From the NCBI GenBank assembly GCA_013115135.1, contig JABANP010000412.1, forward strand, positions 1 through 49,030: a stretch of 49,030 nucleotides of DNA, written 5' to 3'. The stretch is from Perkinsus olseni (taxonomy: Eukaryota > Perkinsozoa > Perkinsida > Perkinsidae). This document shows, in pieces, positions 29,907-39,910 of the stretch. Under the pieces are notes generated by a model. The model was not told where the DNA came from. It worked only from the letters and a program-made list of their open reading frames with translations, and ran no database searches. Within the stretch, counting starts at the first letter, position 1; each line of letters starts with the position of its first letter. Position numbers and translations under genes: made by a program.

Positions 29907-30277
29907 CTTGCCAGGCTGCTCTTCGATTATCGTTGCGTTTTTCTGGTAGTGTCAAGGCTAATCAATGATCAGCTCTTTCTCTTGGAGTCAGTGGAAAAGA
30001 GTTGCTGATTTTCTCCGTTGTCTCGGTGTAGACAACGAGTCCTGTGCGTCACCTCGTTCCTGGGAGGAACGTGAGTCTGCGTGCTGCTGCTATATTCGAT
30101 TAAATAGGTAGTTGAATAGTCCGATCATCAGATTTCTTTACTTTTCCCGAGTTATTGCCCTTTTCTTGAGACCCTGATGGCACTTAGCTTAGTCTCGGGC
30201 GACGCACCCCCAACAGATAAGTAAAAATCCGTCTCTTAGCACTGGTATTCACCTCAGGTCGAGTCTCCTTCAACGCG
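29907..30277. other. 5' region of LPMO copy 3
   Basis: It is non-coding. The bases just before the ATG match the same region of copy 2 (GCACTGGT, then GTCTCC), which supports the conserved start. The pyrimidine-rich stretch ending CCTCAG in 30244-30256 could be a splice acceptor. Confidence 0.5.
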
Positions 30278-31120
30278 ATGCTGCTCATCATCCTCCCCTC
30301 CGTCTTGGTCTTTACCACTGTAAACAGCTATGGATTCATGTCAAACCCTCCAGCCAGGAACAAGGTCGCCGGTCGCAACAATAGCTATTGCCCTCAATGT
30401 GGTAACAGTGTCGGGGCTGCGACAAGGATCCATGCTAAAGGGGCCCCGTTTCCTGATAATCACGACGCTGAAGGCACCCACGGCCTATGTGGTGATCCAT
30501 GGGAAGGAAGCTACAGTGGTCTACTGCCCCTCAACCAGCAGACTTTTATGAAGGAAGGTCCGATTGTGGCAACCTACAGCCGTGGGCAAACCATCGAGAT
30601 CGAAATTAGCCGGACCGCGCATCTTTGGGGTCATTTCGAGTTCCGCATTTGTGAGGGCGGTCTATCCGGTGAGAAGTATTCCACTCAGAAGGCTGGCCAG
30701 GACTGCCTCAATAAGAATCTCCTCGTGAGGCCCGACCCCAAGACCCATCCGGAGTGCCGGAATGCTAGGGCTATCGACGCCAGCAATTATGACTGCCAGC
30801 CGCTCGATGCCGCTCATCCCGAGAGGTGGTATCTTCCCCCGCGGAGCTACGCTACTGACGGAATGAACTACAAGATGAAGTTCAAGCTCCCTGATAACCT
30901 CACTTGTAATCCTTGTACCATGCAATGGAATTGGATTACTGGTAACTCTTGCCTGGTCAAGGGCTATAAGGAATACTTCGCCAACTTCAAGAAGGAGTAC
31001 CCGAGCCTAGACCCTTCCTGGGACCAATCTAACTCCCACAAAGATAGCTGCGACGAAGCCAGATATCGTCAGCAGCTGGGTCAGCAGTTCTGGAACTGCG
31101 CTGATATTAAGATCGCGTAG
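30278..31120 (+). CDS. LPMO-like secreted protein, copy 3, lacking both copper-brace histidines
   Basis: 280 aa in one open frame with a ~17-residue signal peptide ending in VNS. The predicted mature N-terminus is Tyr18 (codon TAT at 30329), where copies 1 and 2 have His (CAT). The second brace position, aligned with His116 of copy 2, is Leu116 (CTT at 30623) in AHLWGHFEF. The rest of the fold is kept, including all cysteine blocks, LPDNLTCNPC and the closing FWNCADIKIA, with a short extra RQQLGQ stretch near the end. The frame is undamaged, so this is not an ordinary pseudogene. It is probably a non-copper paralogue that may still bind polysaccharide. Loss of activity is inferred from family knowledge. 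Confidence 0.82.
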   Translation: MLLIILPSVLVFTTVNSYGFMSNPPARNKVAGRNNSYCPQCGNSVGAATRIHAKGAPFPDNHDAEGTHGLCGDPWEGSYSGLLPLNQQTFMKEGPIVATYSRGQTIEIEISRTAHLWGHFEFRICEGGLSGEKYSTQKAGQDCLNKNLLVRPDPKTHPECRNARAIDASNYDCQPLDAAHPERWYLPPRSYATDGMNYKMKFKLPDNLTCNPCTMQWNWITGNSCLVKGYKEYFANFKKEYPSLDPSWDQSNSHKDSCDEARYRQQLGQQFWNCADIKIA

Positions 31121-32825
31121 ACTACCATGAACGCGCAGCTACGCGGTTGTGTAAACGGAGGAAAATATCCACTCTGATCGATTATCACTTGCCAAAAGAG
31201 CATTAACCGAGATCAGTCTTTTGTTTTCTGTGGTGCCCGCCATTGTAGCTCCTCCGTACTGCTGCGTCTCTTTATTTGTTTTTCGATCGGCAAGAGGTTC
31301 TGTCACGTGGCGCAATAGTACTCCCTCTCAGTTGTTGGTCTCATTCTACCATCATCACATTGTGAGAGGGCGGCCCTGCCGTCTAGAACTACGACTTACT
31401 GTATAGCACCATATCCGGTCTCGGGCTGAGCTCTATTGTCATTGTGATAGTACATCTCGGTCACTGATCCCAGACCCGTCGTTTTTTCTTCTTTGGAATC
31501 TTTCGAACATTCAGTGGTTGTTGTGTTATGGTTCGTTTACAGAGGTTCATTAGCGTGGACGGTGTCGATGAAACCAGGTCTGCAACAACGTCACCGCTTG
31601 ACCTCGAAGACCTCCACGTGCGCTCTAGGATCCACGGCCCCTCTCTCCCCCGACATGGATCTGCTTTCGACTGCTCCGCTGCAGCTTCTCGTTTCACTGA
31701 CGAATTCGAACGCTCTTTAAATCACCCTTAAAATGGTACCTCGATCGCGACAATACCTTGAGTCGGTCTACTATGGTTCCAGTCTGGGAAAACACCCACA
31801 AATCGGCTTCAAGGGAGGAGGACCTGCCCTTCTTTATGGTACGCCTTCGTAAGCCTAGTCCCGCCCCTCATCAGCGAGTGTGGTGGATGCCCTGCACAAC
31901 TGCGAGGCTTTCACCCACTCACTTGCGTCGTACATGCTTTGAGACGAGAATGTGCTGACTCAGTACTGCTGAGGTGGCTTAGGGTTCTGCCGCATAGAGG
32001 CTATTCATAATTGATTAGTTTGGTTTGAACAGCTCCAGCTTCTTGATCTTTGAGAAGCAGCGAGTAGCACACGGATAGGCGGTCCTTCGCGGTGGGAGAG
32101 TCGAATATACCACTTCATCTCAGGATCCTTTTTCCCTACAGCCTCGCTAATTAGGAGGTCTTCGCTGGTATACTCCATGATCTACGCATAGGCCCTATGC
32201 CATAGGGGGGGGGAGAATTGACGACCCAGCCATCGAATGTCACGCTGCCGGTCTCTGCTCCAGTATTTCCAGTCACCATCAAGGAACCTTGCCCAAGTGA
32301 AGGATAAAGTCTCTGTGCTCCTCGTGGACAAGCCGATGACCTTTGGAATCGTTTACGACCTGTCATGTCTTCTTGTTGGTGGGCGACTCTTGATCGGGTA
32401 GACAGAGTTACTTATGATCAAGCAATTCATCACTCTGAAAGAGTTGGATGAGAACCGCGAAGACGGCGCTGATTTTGTTGCGTTCGGGCATGGCGCAGTA
32501 TGTCACTTTGCAAGTGAGCGTACTCTGTGCACGCTTTGGGCTGCAGTGTTCATCCTGTTACAGCTGGGAGATGCAGCTGATGTCATCATCAGCCTGATGA
32601 TGAAAACGGGTTTCGTTTCGCCTGTACCTCGCCTTGGTGGCGGCCATTCTGTCAACTTCTTTGTGTGTAATACGCACTGTGTGTATTTTTGCTCCTCCAC
32701 AGCGCTCTATACGCATGCGTGCCGCCTGTGGTACTGCCAGGACCTGTGTTAGTAGTAACACCCGCACTGGTTGACTCAACAACACCTGGGATGGACATAT
32801 GATTATATATATGTTGTTAATATAT
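31121..32825. repeat. Spacer beta, second copy, with alpha-like sequence
   Basis: 31121-32000 resembles the 3' flank of copy 2, and 32.3-32.75 kb resembles 27.9-28.5 kb. Open frames are short and not conserved between the copies. No gene recognised. Confidence 0.6.
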
Positions 32826-33082
32826 AGGGCGGTCTATCCGGAAAGAAGTATTCCACTCAGAAGGCTGGCCAGGACTGCCTCAATAAGAATCTCCTCGTGA
32901 GGCCCGACCTCAAGACCCGTCCGGAGTGCCGGAATGCTAGGGCTATCGACGCCCGCAATTATGACTGCCAGCCGCTCGGTGCCGCCCATCCCGAGAGGTG
33001 GTATCTTCACCCGCGGAGCTACGCTACTGATGGAATGAACTATAAGATGAAGTTCAAGCTCCCTGATAACCTCACTTGTAAT
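32826..33082 (+). pseudogene. LPMO fragment (copy 4), truncated at both ends
   Basis: About 256 bp match the middle of copy 3 (from GGGCGGTCTATCCGG to CTCACTTGTAAT) at high identity and in frame. Signal peptide, mature N-terminus, brace residues and C-terminus are all missing. Substitutions such as PPR to HPR and LDA to LGA hit positions constant in the three full copies, suggesting relaxed constraint. It joins AT-rich sequence on the left and unrelated sequence on the right. Confidence 0.85.
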
Positions 33083-33500
33083 ACTAACACATTCCCCACT
33101 GGAGCGACGCCAACACGACACAGTGTAATTATACATGGGAAAACCTTCAGCCCGTACGCTGAGAGCGTGGGGAAAGTCTAGCGATTGATTGCTGAATAGT
33201 CTCTTCGGACGCACGGACCTGGGCTTGGCATACGAGGCTGGCAGAGACAGCCGATACAACCGCCATGGCGCAGGCCGTGGACACGATATCGAGAGATGGT
33301 GGAAGTGTGGTAGGAGCACAACCGCAGAGGGAGCCTATAGAGGCCAGGGCGGTGTGGGCGGGTGCGAAAACCAAATAATAGTAGAGAACTGCAGCTGTCT
33401 ACATCATGCTGCGGCAACGAGGGAGTGATGAAACGGCGAGAAAGATATGGGGGCGGCGCAGTTCGAAGTGACTAGCACGCCACGGGAGCGCGCTCCCCGG
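33083..33500. repeat. Module A, second copy, and LTR flank
   Basis: 33250-33434 is nearly identical to 20371-20578. 33463-33500 (CTAGCACGCCACGGGAGCGCG and following) recurs beside the inverted LTR fragment at 20.8 kb. No gene seen. Confidence 0.65.
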
Positions 33501-34152
33501 TGCGCGGGTCGGCAGGGAGCGACGGTAGATTGGTGAGAGAGGAGTAGTGCTGTGTCGCAAGCGCTGCCGAGATGGATCCGCGAGAGAACCGAATCCGGAA
33601 CAAGCCGCCAAATCACTAGTCTCAAATGCCAACCGATCACTAGTGGAACTCAATCCAGGCATCACAATCGGAAGTCATACGTTGAGCGATAGTAGCCTAG
33701 GTCCTAAGAGTAGTGGCTCAAATGACTAGGAATCACCTCAAATAGTCACTAGTACTAAGTCTATTGCAGACAATAAGTAGTCCACCGTAGGAACACTAGT
33801 GGTTCTCTCCAACCGACTAGTGGAACCAACGAACGTCGAACCAACGGACCAACTGTGAACCAACTTCGATCCAACTTCTAGTGCAAATCAGGCGAGTAGT
33901 TCAACCAGACCGTTTCAGAAAATCTAGTCGTTTCAACTAGTCCAAGGTTTGCGCCTAGTCTGGGCGCACGCGACTTTCCGCTACCTTTGGAAAGCCGCGC
34001 ATTGGCCACGTACTAGTCGTTGGAATAGTACCCACGGACCGTTAACGACTAGTTTCCTCAAGTAGTCTAGATGAACTCTCGAAAAAGTAAAAACAAATAG
34101 CAAAAAGTAGTTAATAACAATCATCATCGTCTAGTAATAATCATCAAAATAC
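33501..34152 (-). repeat. 3' LTR of element 3 (inner edge uncertain)
   Basis: 33501-33986 matches 45941-46426. The true LTR must continue beyond 33986, because the right copy is cut there by element 4. The inner edge is set only loosely, before the stop of the next ORF; no clear polypurine tract was found. In 33601-33900 I counted eleven TAGT tetramers. Confidence 0.65.
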
Positions 34153-34168
34153 CACCATAGTCTCGGAC

Positions 34169-35242
34169 TTAATCACTAGTAGTAGTAGCATCTCTGACAT
34201 CACCAGTAGTAGTACCATCGTAGTACACCTGCAACTCAGCTAGCCTCAGTGCTTCAATAGTCGCCTTCTCCTCCGCATCATCAACTGTAAGTAGTTGTAA
34301 GTAGTGCTCGTTCTTGTAGTAAACCTTAGCGAGAGCTTCAGGTAGGGCTTCTAGTTGGCGAAGAGTAGTGGTGTCATCGACCCTAGTAGCTTCACGCCTC
34401 ATAGTCGAAACGAACATAGTTTTATATAGTGTATGTAACCTTTGGTAGGAGTGGTGGAGTGCAATGGGGATGTAGTAGTCGGTAACAGTAGTCAGCTCTG
34501 CATCTAGTTGTAGTGGAGGAATAGAAACCAAAACCGTACTAGTAGACGGGGACCAATACTTTCTAGTGTCTAGTAGTACTTCAATAAGATTCCACCTAGC
34601 CAACTTACCAATAGTGTCGATCTTAAAGTAGTCACCAAAGCCACTGACCAGGTCCTTAGTGATAGTCTTACTAGTACCGAGGAACTTAGTAGTTCCACGT
34701 TGCAGAAAAAGTCGTAGGCTAGCCTCAAGCCTTAACCAAGTAGTTGGTTCCAGTACTGCTGTAGTCCTCAGAGCCACGTTGGCTAGTGCCAACTCGTAGC
34801 TAGTGAACATATTAGTAGTGATCTCAGGGGTATACTTAATCATTAGTAGTCCCGGCTTGAGGAAGTCGGGAGCAATAGTACGGAACCCGTAGTCCTTGGT
34901 AGTAACTTCTACGTCTAAAACCTCAGCGTCGTAGTTGTAGTGGACAATCGGGATAGATAGATCGGTAGTAGTAGAAATAGTACCAAGGTCAGCGTACTTA
35001 GTCCATAACTTCTGGCGGAGCGCATTTAGTTCCTCACTGTTAACTAGTTGCAGGGGCTGTAGTTCACGAACCTTGTTGTTAGTGTAGGCAGCGAGGATCC
35101 TCTGTCTCAGACCCTTGTAGTTCTGGTAGTCAGCGGAGTCCTCATATAGCTTAGTAAGGGCACCAAACTTGTCAATAGTACCCAGCTCCTCATCATTCAT
35201 AGACGAGTAGTTAGCCATCACCTGTTCGAGAGTAGTCGACAT
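34169..35242 (-). CDS. Extra ORF of element 3, unknown protein
   Basis: 357 codons from the first ATG. The frame is open for 20 more codons upstream, starting at GTG and encoding a hydrophobic stretch that could be a signal peptide if translated. It lies between pol and the 3' LTR, the position of env in retroviruses. The protein is rich in Leu, Thr and Tyr, looks mostly helical, has few cysteines and no C-terminal membrane segment, so an envelope role is not supported. I do not recognise a family. Confidence 0.55.
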   Translation of the reverse strand: MSTTLEQVMANYSSMNDEELGTIDKFGALTKLYEDSADYQNYKGLRQRILAAYTNNKVRELQPLQLVNSEELNALRQKLWTKYADLGTISTTTDLSIPIVHYNYDAEVLDVEVTTKDYGFRTIAPDFLKPGLLMIKYTPEITTNMFTSYELALANVALRTTAVLEPTTWLRLEASLRLFLQRGTTKFLGTSKTITKDLVSGFGDYFKIDTIGKLARWNLIEVLLDTRKYWSPSTSTVLVSIPPLQLDAELTTVTDYYIPIALHHSYQRLHTLYKTMFVSTMRREATRVDDTTTLRQLEALPEALAKVYYKNEHYLQLLTVDDAEEKATIEALRLAELQVYYDGTTTGDVRDATTTSD

Positions 35243-35431
35243 AGTGGCGAGGGGGATAGGAAGGAAGACAATTACTAGTCCTACAAAATAAATTAGTATC
35301 ACGCAGTCGCGCGACCAACCATGATGGATACAATGAACGGCATCAACGCTAGTGGGAAATCCTTGATCGGCGCCACGTCACACAATATGTGTGCGCGTGC
35401 TGTCTCCAAGACTGTCTACCTGTGAAAATAG

Positions 35432-36011
35432 CAGACCTGCGCACCGGGACTCGGTCAAACGAGATTCTCGGTTCTCGCTCGTTCTCGGGCCCGAGACCGA
35501 AACGAGACGAGAGCTCTCCTTCACGACCGAGAACGAGACGAGAAATGGCGGGTTATCTCGTTCTCGCATGCAGTGGTATATATTTCGTGTGAATTACTTC
35601 ACGGAATCTCGATGTGATAAGACGAGAGTCTAAAAAATCGTCCACATGAACCATCTTCGGTTATGATTGATAACTGAAGAGGGTTCGTTTCGGTATGGAG
35701 CCGTTAGTTGTGGTCTCGGACAGGCATGCGAGTTCTAGCAGAGCGACTGTACCACAATCATTTTGATGGGGTCATGCACCCGCACACTGTCAGTGGGTCA
35801 CTGGGACTCTCTAGCTGCGCTAATTGATTTCACGAAGGTCTGAATCACAGAATCTACGTTCGATTGCTCGCCGGAGTAACTGAGACCGAGAACCGAGAAC
35901 GAGAACGAGAATCATGATCGGGCCCGCGAGAAAGGACCGAGCGAGAAAGATAAACTTCCGACAAGAACCGAACGAGACGAGAATCGATCTTGAGCTGTTT
36001 GCGCAGGTCTG
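35432..36011. mobile_element. hAT-like MITE inside element 3
   Basis: Perfect 12-bp TIRs, CAGACCTGCGCA / TGCGCAGGTCTG, and an 8-bp duplication GAAAATAG (35424-35431, 36012-36019). The subterminal regions carry GAGAACGAGA-type repeats in opposite orientation, much as the other hAT-like MITE carries CGAAACCGAA. No ORF of note. Confidence 0.88.
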
Positions 36012-36207
36012 GAAAATAGTAGAATAAATCTACAAACCACACTAGCTTTAGAGTTAGTAGGTACTTGAGCCCTCTTTCACATCAGACAATGCTGAGGGTG
36101 TGGGGTATAGTTAGACGATCATAATGGTAGTACTTCAGAAAGAGGGAGATCTTCAGTGCGCAGAAACGGTAGACAGACGGTAGTGACGAGAGGTACCCTT
36201 GCAACCA

Positions 36208-39120
36208 TTAGTCTTCTCGAAGCAACTGTTGTACCCTGAGTAGTAGATCTCGTAATTGTTTCCCTCTAGCACGAGTCCAATTGGATGAACTGGGTCTAAC
36301 GTAGATGACAGCGTCACAGGGAGTAGTGTAGAGGTCAATAGATGAGATCTCAGGGGTAGTAATCATACCATCTTCTTCAACCACATCTAGGGCCTCTAGT
36401 TGGATATGAGAGTCGCTGATCACATCGTCAACCACCTTGGCTAGGCCAATATGCGGGGCTTTAGTGCTCACAACGAGAGAACCCACAGGTGGGCAACTGG
36501 TAGTGAACTTACCAAACATTGGCCTAGCAGAGTCACCGAGACACTCACGTAGTTTGGAAGTGATGTCAACCTCGACAAAATTTGAGTCTCCTTCAGCCAT
36601 CTGCTCAGGGGTAGATGTCCCTTCAACTTGTAGTTGCTCTTCACTAGTGTCTGCAGGAGTGGGTGTCGCCCACGCAAGAGGGGAGTCGAACACCGTAGAA
36701 GAGGACGAAGGATCGTCCTGTTCTTGTCCCTCCTCTAGACTATCGTGGGCAGATCCGGGAGATAGTAGAGGCAAGTCTTCAGTAGTCTCATCTCTATCGT
36801 TGTCTTCTGAACGTAGATGTGTCGGCATAGGGAGGTGGGCATGCTGTAGTGCAGTCCGGTCTCGTGCCATGCTGACACGTCGAGAGTCATCGGGTTGAGA
36901 TGGTGTAGTCAACTTCATAGTGCGGAGTGTACCATCCGAGTCCAAATAGGCTCGTTGAGACTTCTGATAGTAGTTACTGACGGCTTCTTGTAGTGCCCTG
37001 GCATGAACCACATTCTTAAGAGAGAATGATTCCGAAGCACCATATGACAGAGGTACAATAGCCGTAGTCCTATCTTCATTCGCCGTCACACCACCTAGGC
37101 CTTCTAGTAGTATCCCCTGGATGGCCTTGACCATTGATGAACCCTGTAGTTGCACAATGGTAAAGGGTCCACTCCAGTGAGTTTGCAAGTGGTTACCGAT
37201 AGAACTGTCAGACCTCTTCGTAGTGAAGATCAAATCAAATAGCCTGGGCTCGTAGTCGTTGGGGTTCTCATTAGTATAGCGCTCTAAATGGCGTTGTTGT
37301 TTGATGCGCCACAGCTCCAAGTACTCTCCCAACGTAGTTTCCATCTTCTCTCGAGCATCAGTGAGTAGTGGGACGTTCTTCTGAATGAAGTCGACAATGT
37401 TAGTACTAGCATAACGCATGTTGAGGGTATCCCAGTCAACGGCGTTATTAGTCTCGGGGTGTAGACCAGGTAGTCTCCCTGAGTAGCCAAAGTGGAGTTG
37501 GAAAGGAGTCACATTCGCCCATAGTCGTGGCGTATGATTGTACGCCCGTACGGCAACCATGTAGTCGGCGATGTAACTAGTCTCCGTAGTTGGAGCAGAT
37601 GCATGAGGGCCTGTAACTGGTCTACTAGCTTGTAGTGCTCGGGTGACTTCGACAAAATCCTTGTGGGCTCGCTCCCAGAAACCGAGATGATAGGAGTAGC
37701 CGGGTAGAACATAGTGTCGAGTGCCATGGCGGGCTAGTGTCAGCTTCACCGCCTTACCCGAGAGTATAGTACGGTCATGGTCAGTGAGTAGTACTGCTGG
37801 ACTACCGTGTTCCAAGAACACGCAATCCAGGACGGAAGCCACAGTCGTAGACTTAGAATCTCGTAGTGGACGAGCTACAGTGTAGCCACTGACGTAGTCA
37901 TGAACGAGAAGCAGGTAGTGGCTCTTGTTAGTGTCTTCTGTCGTGGCATCCGTAGCAGTAGTACTAGACCGACCGTATGGTCCTGCGAGATCCACACCGA
38001 CGACTTGCCATAGTCCTTCAGTCAGTAGAGTCTGCACCTGGGTCACTAAGTAGTTGTGTTGTCGAGTAGCTCGAGCCTTGAGACAGGGAATGCATGACCC
38101 AATAGTGAGCCGTACTAACTTGAACATAGCATCACGCCAGTAGTCCTTCCTCAGAAGGTTGTGAACCCGCTTGGAACCAAGATGACCAAAGAGGTAGTGG
38201 AGAATGACAGCTAGTACCCTGACCAGGAAGGCTGAATATAGTGTCCTTCCCAGATGTAGAACCCCTTTCTCATTAGAGGGCTGGGTCAGACGGTGTGGTT
38301 CGGGATACCGCCGTAGTAGTCCATCATCATCTAGGAAGCAAATCTTCGACAATCGTTGAAGACGGGTAGCCCGGACACCGATGGTACTAGTGGCTGTCTT
38401 GCCCTGCAGAATGGCTCGCAGATCTCTCGTATCACCATCTAGTTCTTGAGCACGTAGTACGCACTCATTGACGCGAGAGGTGAATCGAGAGTCTTGGAGT
38501 AAGCCAGTACCGATCCTCTCAGTAGGCTTGGCGTAGTCCATGAGGGCCGTCAACTCTAGTCGCTGGTCGTCAGGCAGTGAATCAACATCTGGCAGATCTA
38601 TGCCATCCGTGTTGATGACTGCGACCGTAGCACTAGACGTATCAGGAGTAGTCACATCTTCTTCAAACTCCTCTGGTTGGCACCGGTAGTCGTATACCAC
38701 TTTGGTGGTAGTCATGGAGTTCAACACTGCAGAGGGGTCAATGACTTCACCAGAGGTTCTTGCCCGAGATATACTATCAGCGTAGTTGAGTGCGGAAGGG
38801 ACGTGTAGTATGACGACGTCGAGCTCCTTACAGAGCTTTCGCACTTCAACTAGTCTTCTTCTCTCGACAGCAGGTAGCCTCTTGTCGTTAGCAGGACGGC
38901 GAAGTCGGTAGATAGTGATTTCACTATCACAGAGTAGTCGCACCTGCCTTGGCTGGAGGACTGGAGCTAGTGGATCCAGTGGAGCTTGGTAGGGCTTGTA
39001 GTAGGTTGGCACAGGAAGGTAGGGCGACATCATCCTGAGTAGTTGAAGGCCTTTGTAGAGAGCGACTCTACTTGCGAGGGATAGTCCACGCCGTCTGGCC
39101 CTTCGGGAACACACCACCAC
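36208..39120 (-). pseudogene. Pol of element 3, RNase H and integrase part
   Basis: A 970-codon open frame with no ATG of its own. The sense frame joins from the preceding ORF at about 39070-39110, where WTIPRK should continue into VALYKG. The RNase H region is followed by an integrase: zinc-binding HxxxGH then CxxC, a DLAGPYG segment with the first catalytic Asp, LLTDHDRTILSG with the second, and GFWERAHKDF with the Glu. The C-terminal ~350 residues are acidic and serine/threonine-rich and have no recognised domain. Confidence 0.75.
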
Positions 39121-39910
39121 GACTGAGTAGTCTAGTGGAGATCGTCGTATTGTCTGTACAGCGTATGTCTACGCCCCAGAGGTCAGTAGACGCATCCGTA
39201 CAGACTAGTAGTGGCTGTTCTCGGACATTGACATGCCGAGGGACTCCCTGGGTAGTGACGGCTTGACACTCCTTCACCCAATCGCCGAGGTCGTTGGCCA
39301 CGTTAGTATCAATAGGGTCGGACCACGACTTGTAGTTCTCACAAATACGTCTCCATATTAGTCTACCCTTCAGGTCATACTCTATGAAAATCCCAAGTGG
39401 GTCATAGAGAGAAGCTAGTGCCGAACAAGCTTCACGTTTAGTAGTCACTCGACCAGGTAGAGAGCCAGAGTAGACCACGAAAAGAAGCTCACCACGGTAG
39501 TGGTACCCTAGTAGAGACTTGGCACTAGTATCTTCTGTAGTTGTTTGGGACCACGATCTCAAATTCTTGATCGCATCCACCTTGAATCCGTGTCCACCTA
39601 GAAGATGTAGTGAGAAGTCGTTAGCCTGAGTGGCTATCTCGGGAGTATCACCGCCGTTGAACAAGTCATCCACGTATTTGAGTAGTACCAGCTCCTTGGG
39701 AATATGAGGCCCAAGGCGAATGTAGTCGAAGGCCTCTGGAGAGGGTAGTAGTAGAACCTTCTCCAAGTCTTCGTCATTATACAAGTGGGGGTCGATTAGT
39801 GGACTCATAGTAAGACTGGCACCGACACCCTGTAGTGCTTCTGCTTCCTCCGTGACATCGTGAGTACAACATTCAAGAAAGTTAGGGGCACTAGTCGTGC
39901 CGAAGGACAC
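39068..39910 (-). pseudogene. Pol of element 3, RT part, frame-shifted
   Basis: 280 codons carry FGTTSAPNF, the catalytic YVDD (residues 79-82) and the BEL/Pao-like SLYDPLG. It overlaps the preceding frame at 39805-39910 and the following frame at 39068-39120. Both joins need a frame change within the RT/RNase H domain, where programmed shifting is not expected. Confidence 0.75.

Noticed and set aside
36437..36898. Plus-strand serine-rich 153-codon ORF
   Set aside because: It is antisense to the acidic serine/threonine-rich tail of element 3 pol and has no ATG-supported family match.
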